This document shows positions 6,909 to 12,536 of a stretch of 12,536 nt of DNA, piece after piece. Both the position numbers and the translations under genes were made by a program. The notes under the pieces were generated by a model. It saw only the letters and a list, made by a program, of their open reading frames with translations. It was not told the origin of the DNA and did no database searches. Within the stretch, counting starts at the first letter, position 1. The number at the start of each line of letters is the position of its first letter. The DNA is from CAYLJO01 sp964383905 (lineage in GTDB: Bacteria; Acidobacteriota; Blastocatellia; Pyrinomonadales; Pyrinomonadaceae). The stretch lies in assembly GCA_964383905.1 (NCBI GenBank), contig CAYLJO010000184.1, positions 1 to 12,536 on the forward strand, read 5' to 3'.

Positions 6909-7349
6909 TTAAACTAAGTCGGTCTTTAATACCGAGCTATCTCTGTAAATCTTGGCGATAAACGGGGGCGCGTATTTGAGAACGATCCGCTTCATCGTTG
7001 GCAGTGCTTTAACGAAGATAGCGGCCATCTCCTGCCCGGTCAGATTCCCGCCGATGAGAATGAAGACACGGACATTCGCATTGGCGATCGCGGTCTTCTC
7101 AATTTCGCTGTGCTGCATCCCCTTATCTTTGGTAAGGACAACCCACCCCTGGTGGCCGACCAACGGCAGCCACTCATAGTCTTTCGCGTCCGGGGCAAAA
7201 TGATCCCGGTGGCGATGAACAGCCTCACCCGCAGTCGCGAGGGCATTGTATAAACGGTCAAAGTCTAGCGCCCGGTCAAGAAAGAGGTGGAATTCAGGCG
7301 GCGAGCTCGTAGCGGATCGCTTCTTCGATCTCGAACGTTTGGCGGCCAT
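6909..7349 (-). CDS. VapC45-type PIN-like toxin
   Basis: A 146-residue protein resembling the PIN-like domain of the VapC45/DUF5615-type toxins, presumed Mg-dependent RNases. After a basic N-terminal extension (1-18, MAAKRSRSKKRSATSSPP), the core begins PEFHLFLDRALDF with acidic residue D25. An acidic cluster DAKDYEW (54-60) follows, then GWVVLTKDKGMQHSE (68-82), where D75 fits the central conserved aspartate, and VFILIG (95-100). The ATG at 7349 is the only start in this frame before the core; no GTG or TTG lies between. This forces a 56-nt overlap with the upstream DUF433 gene, whose product would be the antitoxin. Translation is therefore probably coupled. The C-terminus is short but not obviously truncated. 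Confidence 0.8.
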   Translation of the reverse strand: MAAKRSRSKKRSATSSPPEFHLFLDRALDFDRLYNALATAGEAVHRHRDHFAPDAKDYEWLPLVGHQGWVVLTKDKGMQHSEIEKTAIANANVRVFILIGGNLTGQEMAAIFVKALPTMKRIVLKYAPPFIAKIYRDSSVLKTDLV

Positions 7350-8013
7350 AATCGCCTGCTATATCCCCAACAGACTCCCCGCTGTTGAACCGTTCCACGA
7401 TGATTGAGGTCGGGATCCCGGTGCCCGCGATGACGGGCTTTCCGAATGAAATGTACGGGTCGATAACGACGGACCTGTTCTCCCGATGACCTTCCGCCCT
7501 GAGAAAAGGGTACAGCCGGGCGGCACGCCCTGAGGGATCATGCTCTATTCTACTCAAGTACTTTTCAAGGACGGCTTTCATCGCCAGTTGACCGCCCTGG
7601 GAAATATTAATCAGCTGGCCGTAGCGATGGATAAACAGGTCAAGCCCATCGGTCTCGAACTTCTGGTCCGCGAGCGGGTGCTTAAAGTTGAAATAACGTT
7701 GCAAAAAGAGCAACGCGGTCCGTACCTTCTGCAGGTCGATGTGGTGCTGACGCCGGATCGCATTCAGCACATGGGCCTCGACCAAATTGGTAAACGACAG
7801 TAAGGGTTTGTCTTTCTCAGGAAGGGAAAAGACCGGCTTGAAAACCTTATCGCCGGATTTTGTCGGGTAGCTTCTTCCGCGGATCCATGACCGGAGAGTC
7901 GCTAGCGGGATTCCTAAATATTTTGAGGCGTCGCGAAATGTATACGCGGGCATCCCGCGCGGGTCGCGTCCCCCGTACAAGTCGCGTTCAGGTGATGGGC
8001 GATGTGTCGGCAT
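7294..8013 (-). CDS. HTH-DUF433 antitoxin (VapB45-like)
   Basis: A 239-residue protein. Residues about 21-47 (MPAYTFRDASKYLGIPLATL, then RSWIRGR) are a MerR-like helix-turn-helix for DNA binding. The middle contains LSFTNLVEAHVLNAIRRQH (72-90) and further helices. Residues about 183-238 form a DUF433 domain (VIDPYISFGKPVIAGTGIPT, VERFNSGESVGDIAGDYG, EIEEAIRYEL), a second HTH-like fold found in antitoxins paired with PIN-like toxins. It probably neutralises the overlapping toxin and represses its own promoter. ATG 8013 is preferred over an internal ATG at 7953 because ERDLYGGRDPRG before the HTH looks like family sequence, though no Shine-Dalgarno stands out. The glgC remnant lies just upstream on the same strand. 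Confidence 0.82.
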   Translation of the reverse strand: MPTHRPSPERDLYGGRDPRGMPAYTFRDASKYLGIPLATLRSWIRGRSYPTKSGDKVFKPVFSLPEKDKPLLSFTNLVEAHVLNAIRRQHHIDLQKVRTALLFLQRYFNFKHPLADQKFETDGLDLFIHRYGQLINISQGGQLAMKAVLEKYLSRIEHDPSGRAARLYPFLRAEGHRENRSVVIDPYISFGKPVIAGTGIPTSIIVERFNSGESVGDIAGDYGRQTFEIEEAIRYELAA

Positions 8014-8174
8014 GAAGGAGTCGCAATTCTAATACAGGTTCCCGGTAAGCGCCACTACCAAAACATTGTTTGGTTAGGGCATCTGGAAGGGAATATTGAA
8101 GCGATAGCTCAATCGTTTCCGTGTTCCTTCTTTCCCGTTGCTGAAATATCGCTCCACGACACCAATAAGGATGT

Positions 8175-8786
8175 TCAGCCGGCTGTCAGTCTCCGCCTGC
8201 GATCGACCCTCATCTGTTCGAGCGCCACCCCCTTCGGCTTCTCTCAGAACTCGACGATGCGGCCGGTCCGGTCTGCCTTCAACAGCCCGAAACTTGAGGC
8301 GACTTCGGGCGCGCACGCGATGACCGAGATCGTCACATCGGCGTTCGTCTCCACGTGGCGCGCCAGAAGATCACGGTAGTCCATGTGGTAGAGGTGGTCG
8401 CCGGAAAGTATCAGCAGCATTTCCATACCCAGATCCTCCATGTGCGGCAGAACCTGGCGCACGGCATCGGCCGTTCCTTGGAACCAATGGGGGCTTTCCG
8501 GCGTCTGCTCGGCGGCCAGGATCTCAACAAAGCCGTTCGAGAAGGGCAAGAAGCGATAGGTGCTGGCGATGTGGCGGTTCAATGAGGCGGAGTTGTACTG
8601 CGTCAGAACAAAGATTTTCGAGACCTCCGAGTTGATGCAGTTCGAGATCGGGATATCGACCAGCCGGTAGTTGCCGCCAAGGGGGACGGCTGGCTTGGAG
8701 CGCCTGGAGGTGAGGGGGAAGAGGCGCGTGCCGGCGCCTCCGCCCAGGATCAAGGCCAACAGATTGTGTCCCACAGTTCGCCGCAT
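8175..8786 (-). pseudogene. glgC: Glucose-1-phosphate adenylyltransferase, 5' half with internal stop
   Basis: ADP-glucose pyrophosphorylase makes ADP-glucose for glycogen synthesis. The first 180 residues are clear: ALILGGGAGTRLFPLTSRRS at 11-30 (nucleotide-binding loop), KPAVPLGGNYRLVDIPISNC at 31-50, WFQGTADAVRQ at 101-111 and LSGDHLYHMDYRDL at 127-140. At 8246-8244 the frame hits TGA directly after RIVEF. Reading through gives EKPKGVALEQMRVD, which is the family's normal continuation, so the TGA is a nonsense change inside the conserved EFxEKPKG motif (a single C-to-T from CGA would explain it). After MRVD (about 8200) homology ends and the frame stops again at 8175. Native enzymes have about 420 residues, so more than half is missing. 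No other glycogen gene is nearby. Confidence 0.88.
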
Positions 8787-9186
8787 CTTTAATCACCGGG
8801 GGATGAGTGTCGAAGCACATTCAGTATAGGTGCAAACGGGCACACGCTCAAGACAGACCAGTATCCGCCTCAGCTTCAATCAAGAGCTAAGAGTGCGCGT
8901 GCGCGATTGGCGATACGTTGGATTATCTGTCTATCAGTCACGATCTCTTGCAAATGTCGGCGGTCATCGGCATGAAGTCTGGGCGCGGGTACCTTTCTAC
9001 CCTTCATTCGACTTGCTTTCCTGAATGCTTCAGCAGCGGAGACACAACCATGCCCTCAAGCGAATCCGCTCATAGTGCTTCTTACTCATTACCTGTTTCT
9101 CCACCTCGACGGTCGTTTAATTGATCTAGTCGCTCCGGCCCACGGCCAATCCTGGCAAATACCGCTTACATCCGACCTCCTTTCTC

Positions 9187-9204
9187 CTGTAAGCCGGGTT
9201 ACAG
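9187..9204. promoter_or_regulatory. Inverted repeat upstream of the thioredoxin-like gene (1)
   Basis: CTGTAA-N6-TTACAG, a perfect six-base dyad about 105 bp before the ATG. It is a possible regulator-binding site but does not match the Crp or Fnr consensus. Confidence 0.3.
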
Positions 9205-9222
9205 AAGGGTTGTCGGTTAATC

Positions 9223-9236
9223 ACCTAGAATTAGGT
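9223..9236. promoter_or_regulatory. Inverted repeat upstream of the thioredoxin-like gene (2)
   Basis: ACCTA-N4-TAGGT, a perfect five-base dyad about 72 bp before the ATG. Confidence 0.25.
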
Positions 9237-9249
9237 TCGCAGACTGAAG

Positions 9250-9266
9250 GGCATGGCGGGCATGCC
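9250..9266. promoter_or_regulatory. Inverted repeat upstream of the thioredoxin-like gene (3)
   Basis: GGCATG-N5-CATGCC, a perfect six-base dyad 42 bp before the ATG. It would also form a small hairpin in the leader RNA. Confidence 0.3.
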
Positions 9267-9307
9267 TGAGGGCCGTCGGCACTATTTTGTAAGTAGGGTG
9301 GTAACAG

Positions 9308-9574
9308 ATGAGCGTGGGTGGAAAGATGCCGGTTCTCAGAATCTATGTTGCGGCACACTGCTGGTCATGCGATGAGGCGATTCGGCTCGCCGCCGAGGTG
9401 AGACGGAGGTTTACGAATCTTAAACTGGAACTGATTGACCTTGACAAAGAAGGCGATCAGAATGTGGATGATGTCTTCTGTGTGCCGACTTACGTGCTCG
9501 ACGGGCGCACCTTCTCGCTCGGCAACCCCGCGCCGGATCAACTCTTCGACAGGCTGGCCGAGGCGCTCGGTTGA
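9308..9574 (+). CDS. Thioredoxin-like CxxC protein
   Basis: An 88-residue protein with a minimal thioredoxin/glutaredoxin fold. It has a beta strand MPVLRIYVAAHC, the redox pair C18-W-S-C21, a helix DEAIRLAAEVRRRF, the strand LELIDLDKE (40-48), and VPTYVLDGR (59-67) with the expected cis-Pro at 60. There is no signal peptide, so it should act in the cytoplasm as a thiol-disulfide reductase or redox sensor partner. ATG 9308 is preceded by GGGTGG; an in-frame ATG at 9326 (residue 7) is an alternative start directly before the fold. The Crp/Fnr C-terminal fragment starts 67 bp downstream on the same strand, suggesting a former operon in which the redox protein and regulator were linked; this is inference. 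Confidence 0.78.
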   Translation: MSVGGKMPVLRIYVAAHCWSCDEAIRLAAEVRRRFTNLKLELIDLDKEGDQNVDDVFCVPTYVLDGRTFSLGNPAPDQLFDRLAEALG

Positions 9575-9641
9575 AGACGTCTCACCGGATAGACAGATCG
9601 GCTATTCGGCGGGAGAATGCCCAAGAGAAAGAGAAACGGAG

Positions 9642-9918
9642 ATGCCGGGCAGGCGAATGGTGAAAGCAGAGCAGCAGTTGGAGGAGGTCGCCTTCAAAGG
9701 ACTCATCCCGCGTCCCGCCGCGTTGCTCTTGCGTGAAGCCGATGGCGAAGAGGTCAAGGGACTCTCCCACCAGGACATCGCCGAACAACTCGGCGTCTAT
9801 TGTGAGACCGTGACGAGCGCCCTCAACGAGCTCCAAGCCCGCGGGAATTATAGACATCGGCAGAAAGAGGATCACCATTACGGATCGTAAACGGTTGGAG
9901 CGCGCCGCAGGTGAATGA
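9642..9918 (+). pseudogene. Crp/Fnr family regulator, C-terminal DNA-binding half, frameshifted
   Basis: From ATG 9642 the frame gives MPGRRMVKAEQQLEEVAFKG, the long dimerisation helix of Crp/Fnr proteins, then LIPRPAALLLREADGEEV and the winged HTH (LSHQDIAEQLGVYCETVTSA, LNELQARG). At 9845-9847 the frame slips. As written the protein ends NYRHRQKEDHHYGS at 9890. Dropping one A (9846) restores the normal ending IIDIGRKRITITDRKRLERA, then AGE with a stop at 9918. Nothing before the helix matches a cyclic-nucleotide-binding domain, so the sensor half is missing. The fragment might still be translated as a sensorless DNA-binding peptide, but two independent lesions favour a pseudogene or poor consensus sequence. 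This is the second damaged Crp/Fnr locus in the window; the two are not copies of each other. Confidence 0.8.
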
Positions 9919-10248
9919 GTAAGTGCTTCGGGTTGGTATAAGGATTTGGCCAAGCAAACAACAAATATTGAGCGTAGCGCCGGGTCGCAAGGCCATACTT
10001 CTGCGGAGTTGCCGCCAAACCACACCGCGCTTCTTAAACTCCTTCAGGAGTACCTGCGAATGACCCACAGCAGGCCCGATATAGTAGCGATACGTGCCCG
10101 CAGAGGCCCACAAGCCCTATGGCTCTTACGGCCTGATGTGCCAGTCCTATTGCCTTCAAATACTCCCTGGAGTTACTTGTATGGCGAGTATTCTCCAAAA
10201 CCGGCTTTCAAGACCTCAAATGAGTCAAGCCATCTCTGGTATGTGAGG
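9919..10248. other. Non-coding stretch between Crp/Fnr fragment and kinase
   Basis: 330 bases. Frames cross it on both strands but I recognise nothing. Two short palindromes of similar form occur: ACTCCT-TC-AGGAGT at 10038-10051 and ACTCC-CT-GGAGT at 10162-10173. Neither is followed by a T-run. Confidence 0.35.
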
Positions 10249-11243
10249 TTATCTTCTGTACCTAAGCGGCACTGTAACCAGCAGCCCCTTGTTGCTTTTT
10301 CCTTCGACCAGATAGATCGTCTGCGGCGACGGCTCTTCCTGCGTTAAGTACCTGCCGGTGGCTTGAGAGGCCGTTTTCTCTTCTCTGGTCCAGGTCTGTC
10401 CGGCCCCGCCTTCCAGATCATATCGCTCTACTTGCGCGCCCCACTGCTTCTCCCATTTCGCGATCTGCGTCTTTGTCGTCGAAGTGCTGGGCGCCACCAG
10501 CGAATCCTTGACTTTGGCGATCCCGAAATNNNNNNNNNNNNNNNNNNNNNNNNNNNNNNNNNNNNNNNNNNNNNNNNNNNNNNNNNNNNNNNNNNNNNNN
10601 NNNNNNNNNNNNNNNNNNNNNNNNNNNNNGTCGTCGAAGTGCTGGGCGCCACCAGCGAATCCTTGACTTTGGCGATCCCGAAATCAATGATCTTGACCTG
10701 CTCCTCGCCCGCGCCACGATTTTGCAGCATGATGTTCTCGGGTTTGAGGTCGCGGTGGTAAATGGTTTTGTCGTGCGCCGCGCTGAGCGCCCGCCCCGTC
10801 TGTTTGATCAGTTCGGCGGCGCGTTCCAGGGCGATGCCTTCCGGCCTGATGATCGAGCGCAGGGTGTAGCCCTCGACGTATTGCATCACAATGAAGGGCT
10901 GGCCGCCGGGGAGTTGGCCCGTATCCGTGATGCTGATGATGCCGGGATGATCGAGGCGGCTGAGGGCCTCGATCTCTTGGTGAAATTTATTGACGACCCA
11001 ATCATTGCGGTAAGCCTCTTTGAGGAGGACTTTGATGACGACAGGCTTGTTATGCAACTGCCGGTCGCGCGCCAGGTAGACTACGCTGAAGACGCCGCGC
11101 CCGAGCTCGCGCTCGACCAGATAACGATGATTGAGCGTCTGCCCGACCATCTCCTGTCTGGTGGGCAGCATTGTCGGATTTAATGCGTCGGAGGCTACTT
11201 CGGTGGGCGCTGTCGCATTCGTTTGCTCTTTCTCTGAAGACAT
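10249..11243 (-). CDS. Ser/Thr protein kinase, catalytic domain interrupted by assembly gap
   Basis: Starts at ATG 11243. Residues 1-38 are a polar leader; the Hanks-type kinase domain begins at about 41: glycine loop ELGRGVFSVVY (46-56), catalytic lysine K71 in VVIKVL, helix-C glutamate E90, YHRDLKPENI (162-171) and IIDFGIAK (185-192) with the DFG aspartate D187. The domain is then cut by the 100 N. Removing the N run and one copy of the flanking 55-bp duplication gives one in-frame 279-residue protein that ends LLVTVPLRYRR at 10249. That version lacks the P+1 loop, APE motif and C-lobe, being followed by about 75 residues of unknown type (TKTQIAKWEKQWGAQVERYD onward). Either it is a real truncated kinase fusion or the gap hides the rest. 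Translation straight through the N run is in the wrong frame. Confidence 0.75.
10475..10529. repeat. 55-bp direct duplication, left of gap
   Basis: Identical over all 55 bases to 10630-10684 and directly adjoining the N run. It encodes the kinase stretch around FGIAKVKDSLVAPSTST on the minus strand. The odd length equals a common assembler k-mer size, so it is most simply a shared contig end, not biology. Confidence 0.95.
10530..10629. other. Assembly gap of exactly 100 N
   Basis: A round number of N is the usual placeholder for a gap of unknown size. Because both flanks end in the same 55 bases, the true gap may be zero or negative. Confidence 0.98.
10630..10684. repeat. 55-bp direct duplication, right of gap
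   Basis: Second copy of the sequence at 10475-10529. This copy is continuous with the upstream kinase coding sequence. Confidence 0.95.
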
Positions 11244-11258
11244 AAGTGCGTTGACTGT

Positions 11259-11387
11259 TTAAGATTGGAAGAACTGAATGAGCACGCGCACGCCAAAAGT
11301 GTAAAGACCAACGAATACGCTCACGAGTCCGCGCGAGACCTTATATTTGGTTAGCTGGCGGATGGTAAGTGCGACCGCCACCACTGC
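11259..11387 (-). other. Possible short hydrophobic reading frame between Uma2 and kinase
   Basis: On the minus strand a frame overlapping the end of the Uma2 gene reads VAVALTIRQLTKYKVSRGL, then SVFVGLYTFGVRVLIQFF and stops at 11259. It would make a small protein with one membrane segment, starting at a GTG. There is no clear ribosome binding site and no family is recognised. It could be a gene remnant or chance. Confidence 0.2.
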
Positions 11388-12019
11388 CGGAAGGCGGCCA
11401 AAGCTAGGGTCTGCCCGTGCGTCTTGCTCTGCGCAATGAATTCAGTCAATGCGATGGCGGTCAGCGGAGGGAAGGCGCGACTTGCGGTCGCTTCCGTGTA
11501 AGCCTCATCTACGAGTTGATAGACGTGCGCCTGCTCACCGTCGTAACGCCAGATCTCCGGCACACCAAACGCCGCGTAGATGCTGAATTTGCTGAGCGAT
11601 TCGTTCGTCATATCTATCTCCACAACGACATCGGGCGGCGGGTCAACTTCCAGATCAATCGTCCGCTTCCCGATCACGCGCGAAGCGTTCTGCACGTAAA
11701 AGCAGGTGTCCGGCTCCGCCCCTTTCGCCAGGCTCTTCCGCCTGAATGTCGCCGAGCCTCTTGTCTCAAGTGTGATGCCGCTCTCTTCAGAGATAACGCG
11801 CGCGAGGCTATAGATGAACTCTTTGTATTCTTCATGTTCGGGTGAGGGACTCATGAACTCTACTTTCCCCGCGTCATAGCTGACACGCATGCCGGGCCAG
11901 TTAGTCAGATCGGATAGCAAAGCTTCATACTCTTCCCAACTGACGCAAGACAGCCGCAAGATCGCTCCCGCCGGAAGATGCGCTATGGCGTCCAGGTAAT
12001 CAACAACTTCGGTGCTCAT
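11351..12019 (-). CDS. Uma2 family (DUF820) putative restriction-endonuclease-fold protein
   Basis: A 222-residue protein of the Uma2 family, which has a PD-(D/E)XK-like nuclease fold and is abundant in cyanobacteria and several soil phyla. Visible marks: SWEEYEALLSDL near the start, the YDAGKVEFMSPSPEHEEYKE segment at about 49-68, AEPDTCFYV at about 115-123, PPPDVVVEIDMTNES at about 141-155 (the D...E-D catalytic-type acidic residues), KFSIYAAFGVPEIWRYDG, which is very typical, and a C-terminal FRQWWRSHLP. The length is normal and the frame intact. Function in the cell is not established for the family; nuclease activity is inferred from the fold. The ATG at 12019 has no strong ribosome binding site. 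It is not obviously part of an operon with the kinase, whose start is 107 bp downstream. Confidence 0.88.
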   Translation of the reverse strand: MSTEVVDYLDAIAHLPAGAILRLSCVSWEEYEALLSDLTNWPGMRVSYDAGKVEFMSPSPEHEEYKEFIYSLARVISEESGITLETRGSATFRRKSLAKGAEPDTCFYVQNASRVIGKRTIDLEVDPPPDVVVEIDMTNESLSKFSIYAAFGVPEIWRYDGEQAHVYQLVDEAYTEATASRAFPPLTAIALTEFIAQSKTHGQTLALAAFRQWWRSHLPSAS

Positions 12020-12201
12020 AGTTTCTATACTTTCAGAATCAACCGCACAACGTCAAGCAGATTTCGCGTTTTATCTGCGCGCGTATCATAGGGTGACCCC
12101 GACGCCCATCCTCTACAGGACATGAATTGTTCACGAGCCACTCATCACATGAGATGTTGACGACGGCCAATCACCACAGTCTTGAACCGGAGGGGGATGC
12201 C

Positions 12202-12375
12202 ATGACAAGTCTTCAGCTATTCATCGATCTCACTGATCGGCTTGACCTTCGCGAATGTTCGGGGGCTCCAAGGCCAATTCTAATCGATGCCTATCTGGTG
12301 GAAAATGAAAGGGATTTGGCTCGCTCCCCATTGTTCATCGATCTTATCGATCACGCTCATCTATTTCATCGATGA
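12202..12375 (+). CDS. Small hypothetical protein with repeated FIDL motif
   Basis: A 57-residue frame. The ATG at 12202 is preceded by a strong purine tract, GGAGGGGG, at suitable distance, which is why this start is chosen over 12127. The product is acidic and contains LFIDLTDRLDL near the start and LFIDLIDHAHLF near the end, so the two halves repeat loosely. I recognise no family. The whole stretch is rich in ATCGAT, which encodes the repeated Ile-Asp. The stop overlaps the start of the next frame as ATGA. It may be a real small protein or a by-product of the repeated DNA. Confidence 0.35.
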   Translation: MTSLQLFIDLTDRLDLRECSGAPRPILIDAYLVENERDLARSPLFIDLIDHAHLFHR

Positions 12376-12377
12376 AA
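12364..12377. repeat. 14-bp perfect palindrome
   Basis: TTTCATCGATGAAA reads the same on both strands and sits on the stop/start overlap of the two small frames. It is the most symmetric of the ATCGAT sites in this region. Confidence 0.6.
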
Positions 12378-12536
12378 CAGGCGTGGGGCTTCGCCTCATC
12401 TCCTTGTAATCGGCTCAAAATAATGGAGATCGATAAAAGATGGCTTCATCTATTTAAGCGGTGCCAGGCGGTGTTTCGCCATCTACCTATAAGTCGCTTG
12501 TTTTCAATGAAATCGATACATGGATGGGTTGATCGA
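12372..12536 (+). CDS. Possible second small ORF, open at right edge
   Basis: The frame from ATG 12372 (MKQAWGFASS...) stays open for 55 codons to the end of the window. Its ATG overlaps the previous stop in an ATGA arrangement typical of coupled genes. The product is basic with no recognised domain. An open run this short is not rare by chance, so support is weak. Confidence 0.2.
   Translation, partial: MKQAWGFASSPCNRLKIMEIDKRWLHLFKRCQAVFRHLPISRLFSMKSIHGWVDR

Larger units (their letters stand above)
8787..9307. other. Non-coding divergent region between glgC remnant and thioredoxin-like gene
   Basis: 521 bases between two divergent genes. Several short frames cross it without recognisable content. 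The last 120 bases contain three separate perfect inverted repeats, listed individually. Promoters for both flanking genes would be expected here, but I cannot point to a convincing -35/-10 pair. Confidence 0.4.

Noticed and set aside
9946..10347. 133-codon + strand frame before the kinase
   Set aside because: No recognised domain; it overlaps the kinase tail on the other strand and has no convincing ribosome binding site.
10475..10684. 55-bp duplication considered as a mobile-element target duplication or attachment sites
   Set aside because: It directly borders a 100-N placeholder and has a typical k-mer length, so a shared contig end is the simpler explanation.
10428..11243. Kinase frame continued straight through the N run
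   Set aside because: The 100 N plus a 55-bp duplication shift the frame; the residues after the gap in that frame are out of phase with the 10249-10474 coding part.

Overview
The window looks like a piece of a bacterial chromosome assembled from short reads. It most likely comes from an Acidobacteriota lineage of the Blastocatellia type. This is an inference from the gene content: Crp/Fnr regulators of that style, a small exported Thr/Asn/Arg-rich protein, a signal-peptide PQQ-like propeller, a TPR-TonB protein, a two-gene PIN/DUF433 toxin-antitoxin pair, a Uma2 protein and a Ser/Thr kinase. There is no rRNA or tRNA gene, no CRISPR array and no complete insertion sequence. One run of 100 N lies at 10530-10629.

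Layout. 1-465 (+): 3' part of an HNH endonuclease gene, open at the left edge. 684-1317 (-): frameshifted Crp/Fnr regulator. 1359-2087 (-): two-CBS protein with a histone-H1-like basic tail. 2343-2468 (-): stub of a pRiA4b ORF-3-like protein. 2672-2905 (-): small exported low-complexity protein. 3394-3894 (-): N-terminal third of an APC amino acid permease, cut off at a 17-bp direct repeat. 4050-5150 (+): eight-repeat PQQ-like beta-propeller, divergent from the permease. 5445-6449 (-): exported TPR protein with a TonB C-terminal domain. 6909-7349 and 7294-8013 (-): PIN-like toxin and HTH-DUF433 antitoxin, overlapping by 56 nt. 8175-8786 (-): 5' half of glgC with an in-frame TGA. 9308-9574 (+): CxxC thioredoxin-like protein. 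9642-9918 (+): C-terminal half of a second Crp/Fnr regulator, also frameshifted. 10249-11243 (-): Ser/Thr kinase interrupted by the N run. 11351-12019 (-): Uma2 family protein. 12202-12536 (+): one or two tiny overlapping ORFs in a stretch unusually rich in ATCGAT.

Genes working together. The clear unit is the overlapping antitoxin-toxin pair. The thioredoxin-like gene and the adjacent Crp/Fnr C-terminal fragment are probably remains of a redox-regulator pair. The CBS protein lies just upstream of a Crp/Fnr remnant on the same strand and may have been co-transcribed with it. The exported proteins (propeller, TPR-TonB, small basic protein) are single genes with their own upstream regions.

The most striking property of the window is decay. 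The two Crp/Fnr loci, the permease, glgC, the pRiA4b-like gene and the kinase are all truncated, frameshifted or interrupted, while full-length genes sit between them. Part of this is an assembly effect, shown directly by identical 55-bp sequences on both sides of the N run. The rest could be genuine decay or a poor consensus. I see no clearly new multi-gene system. The best candidates for novelty are the H1-tailed CBS protein, the PIN/DUF433 overlap and the ATCGAT-rich small-ORF region at the right end.
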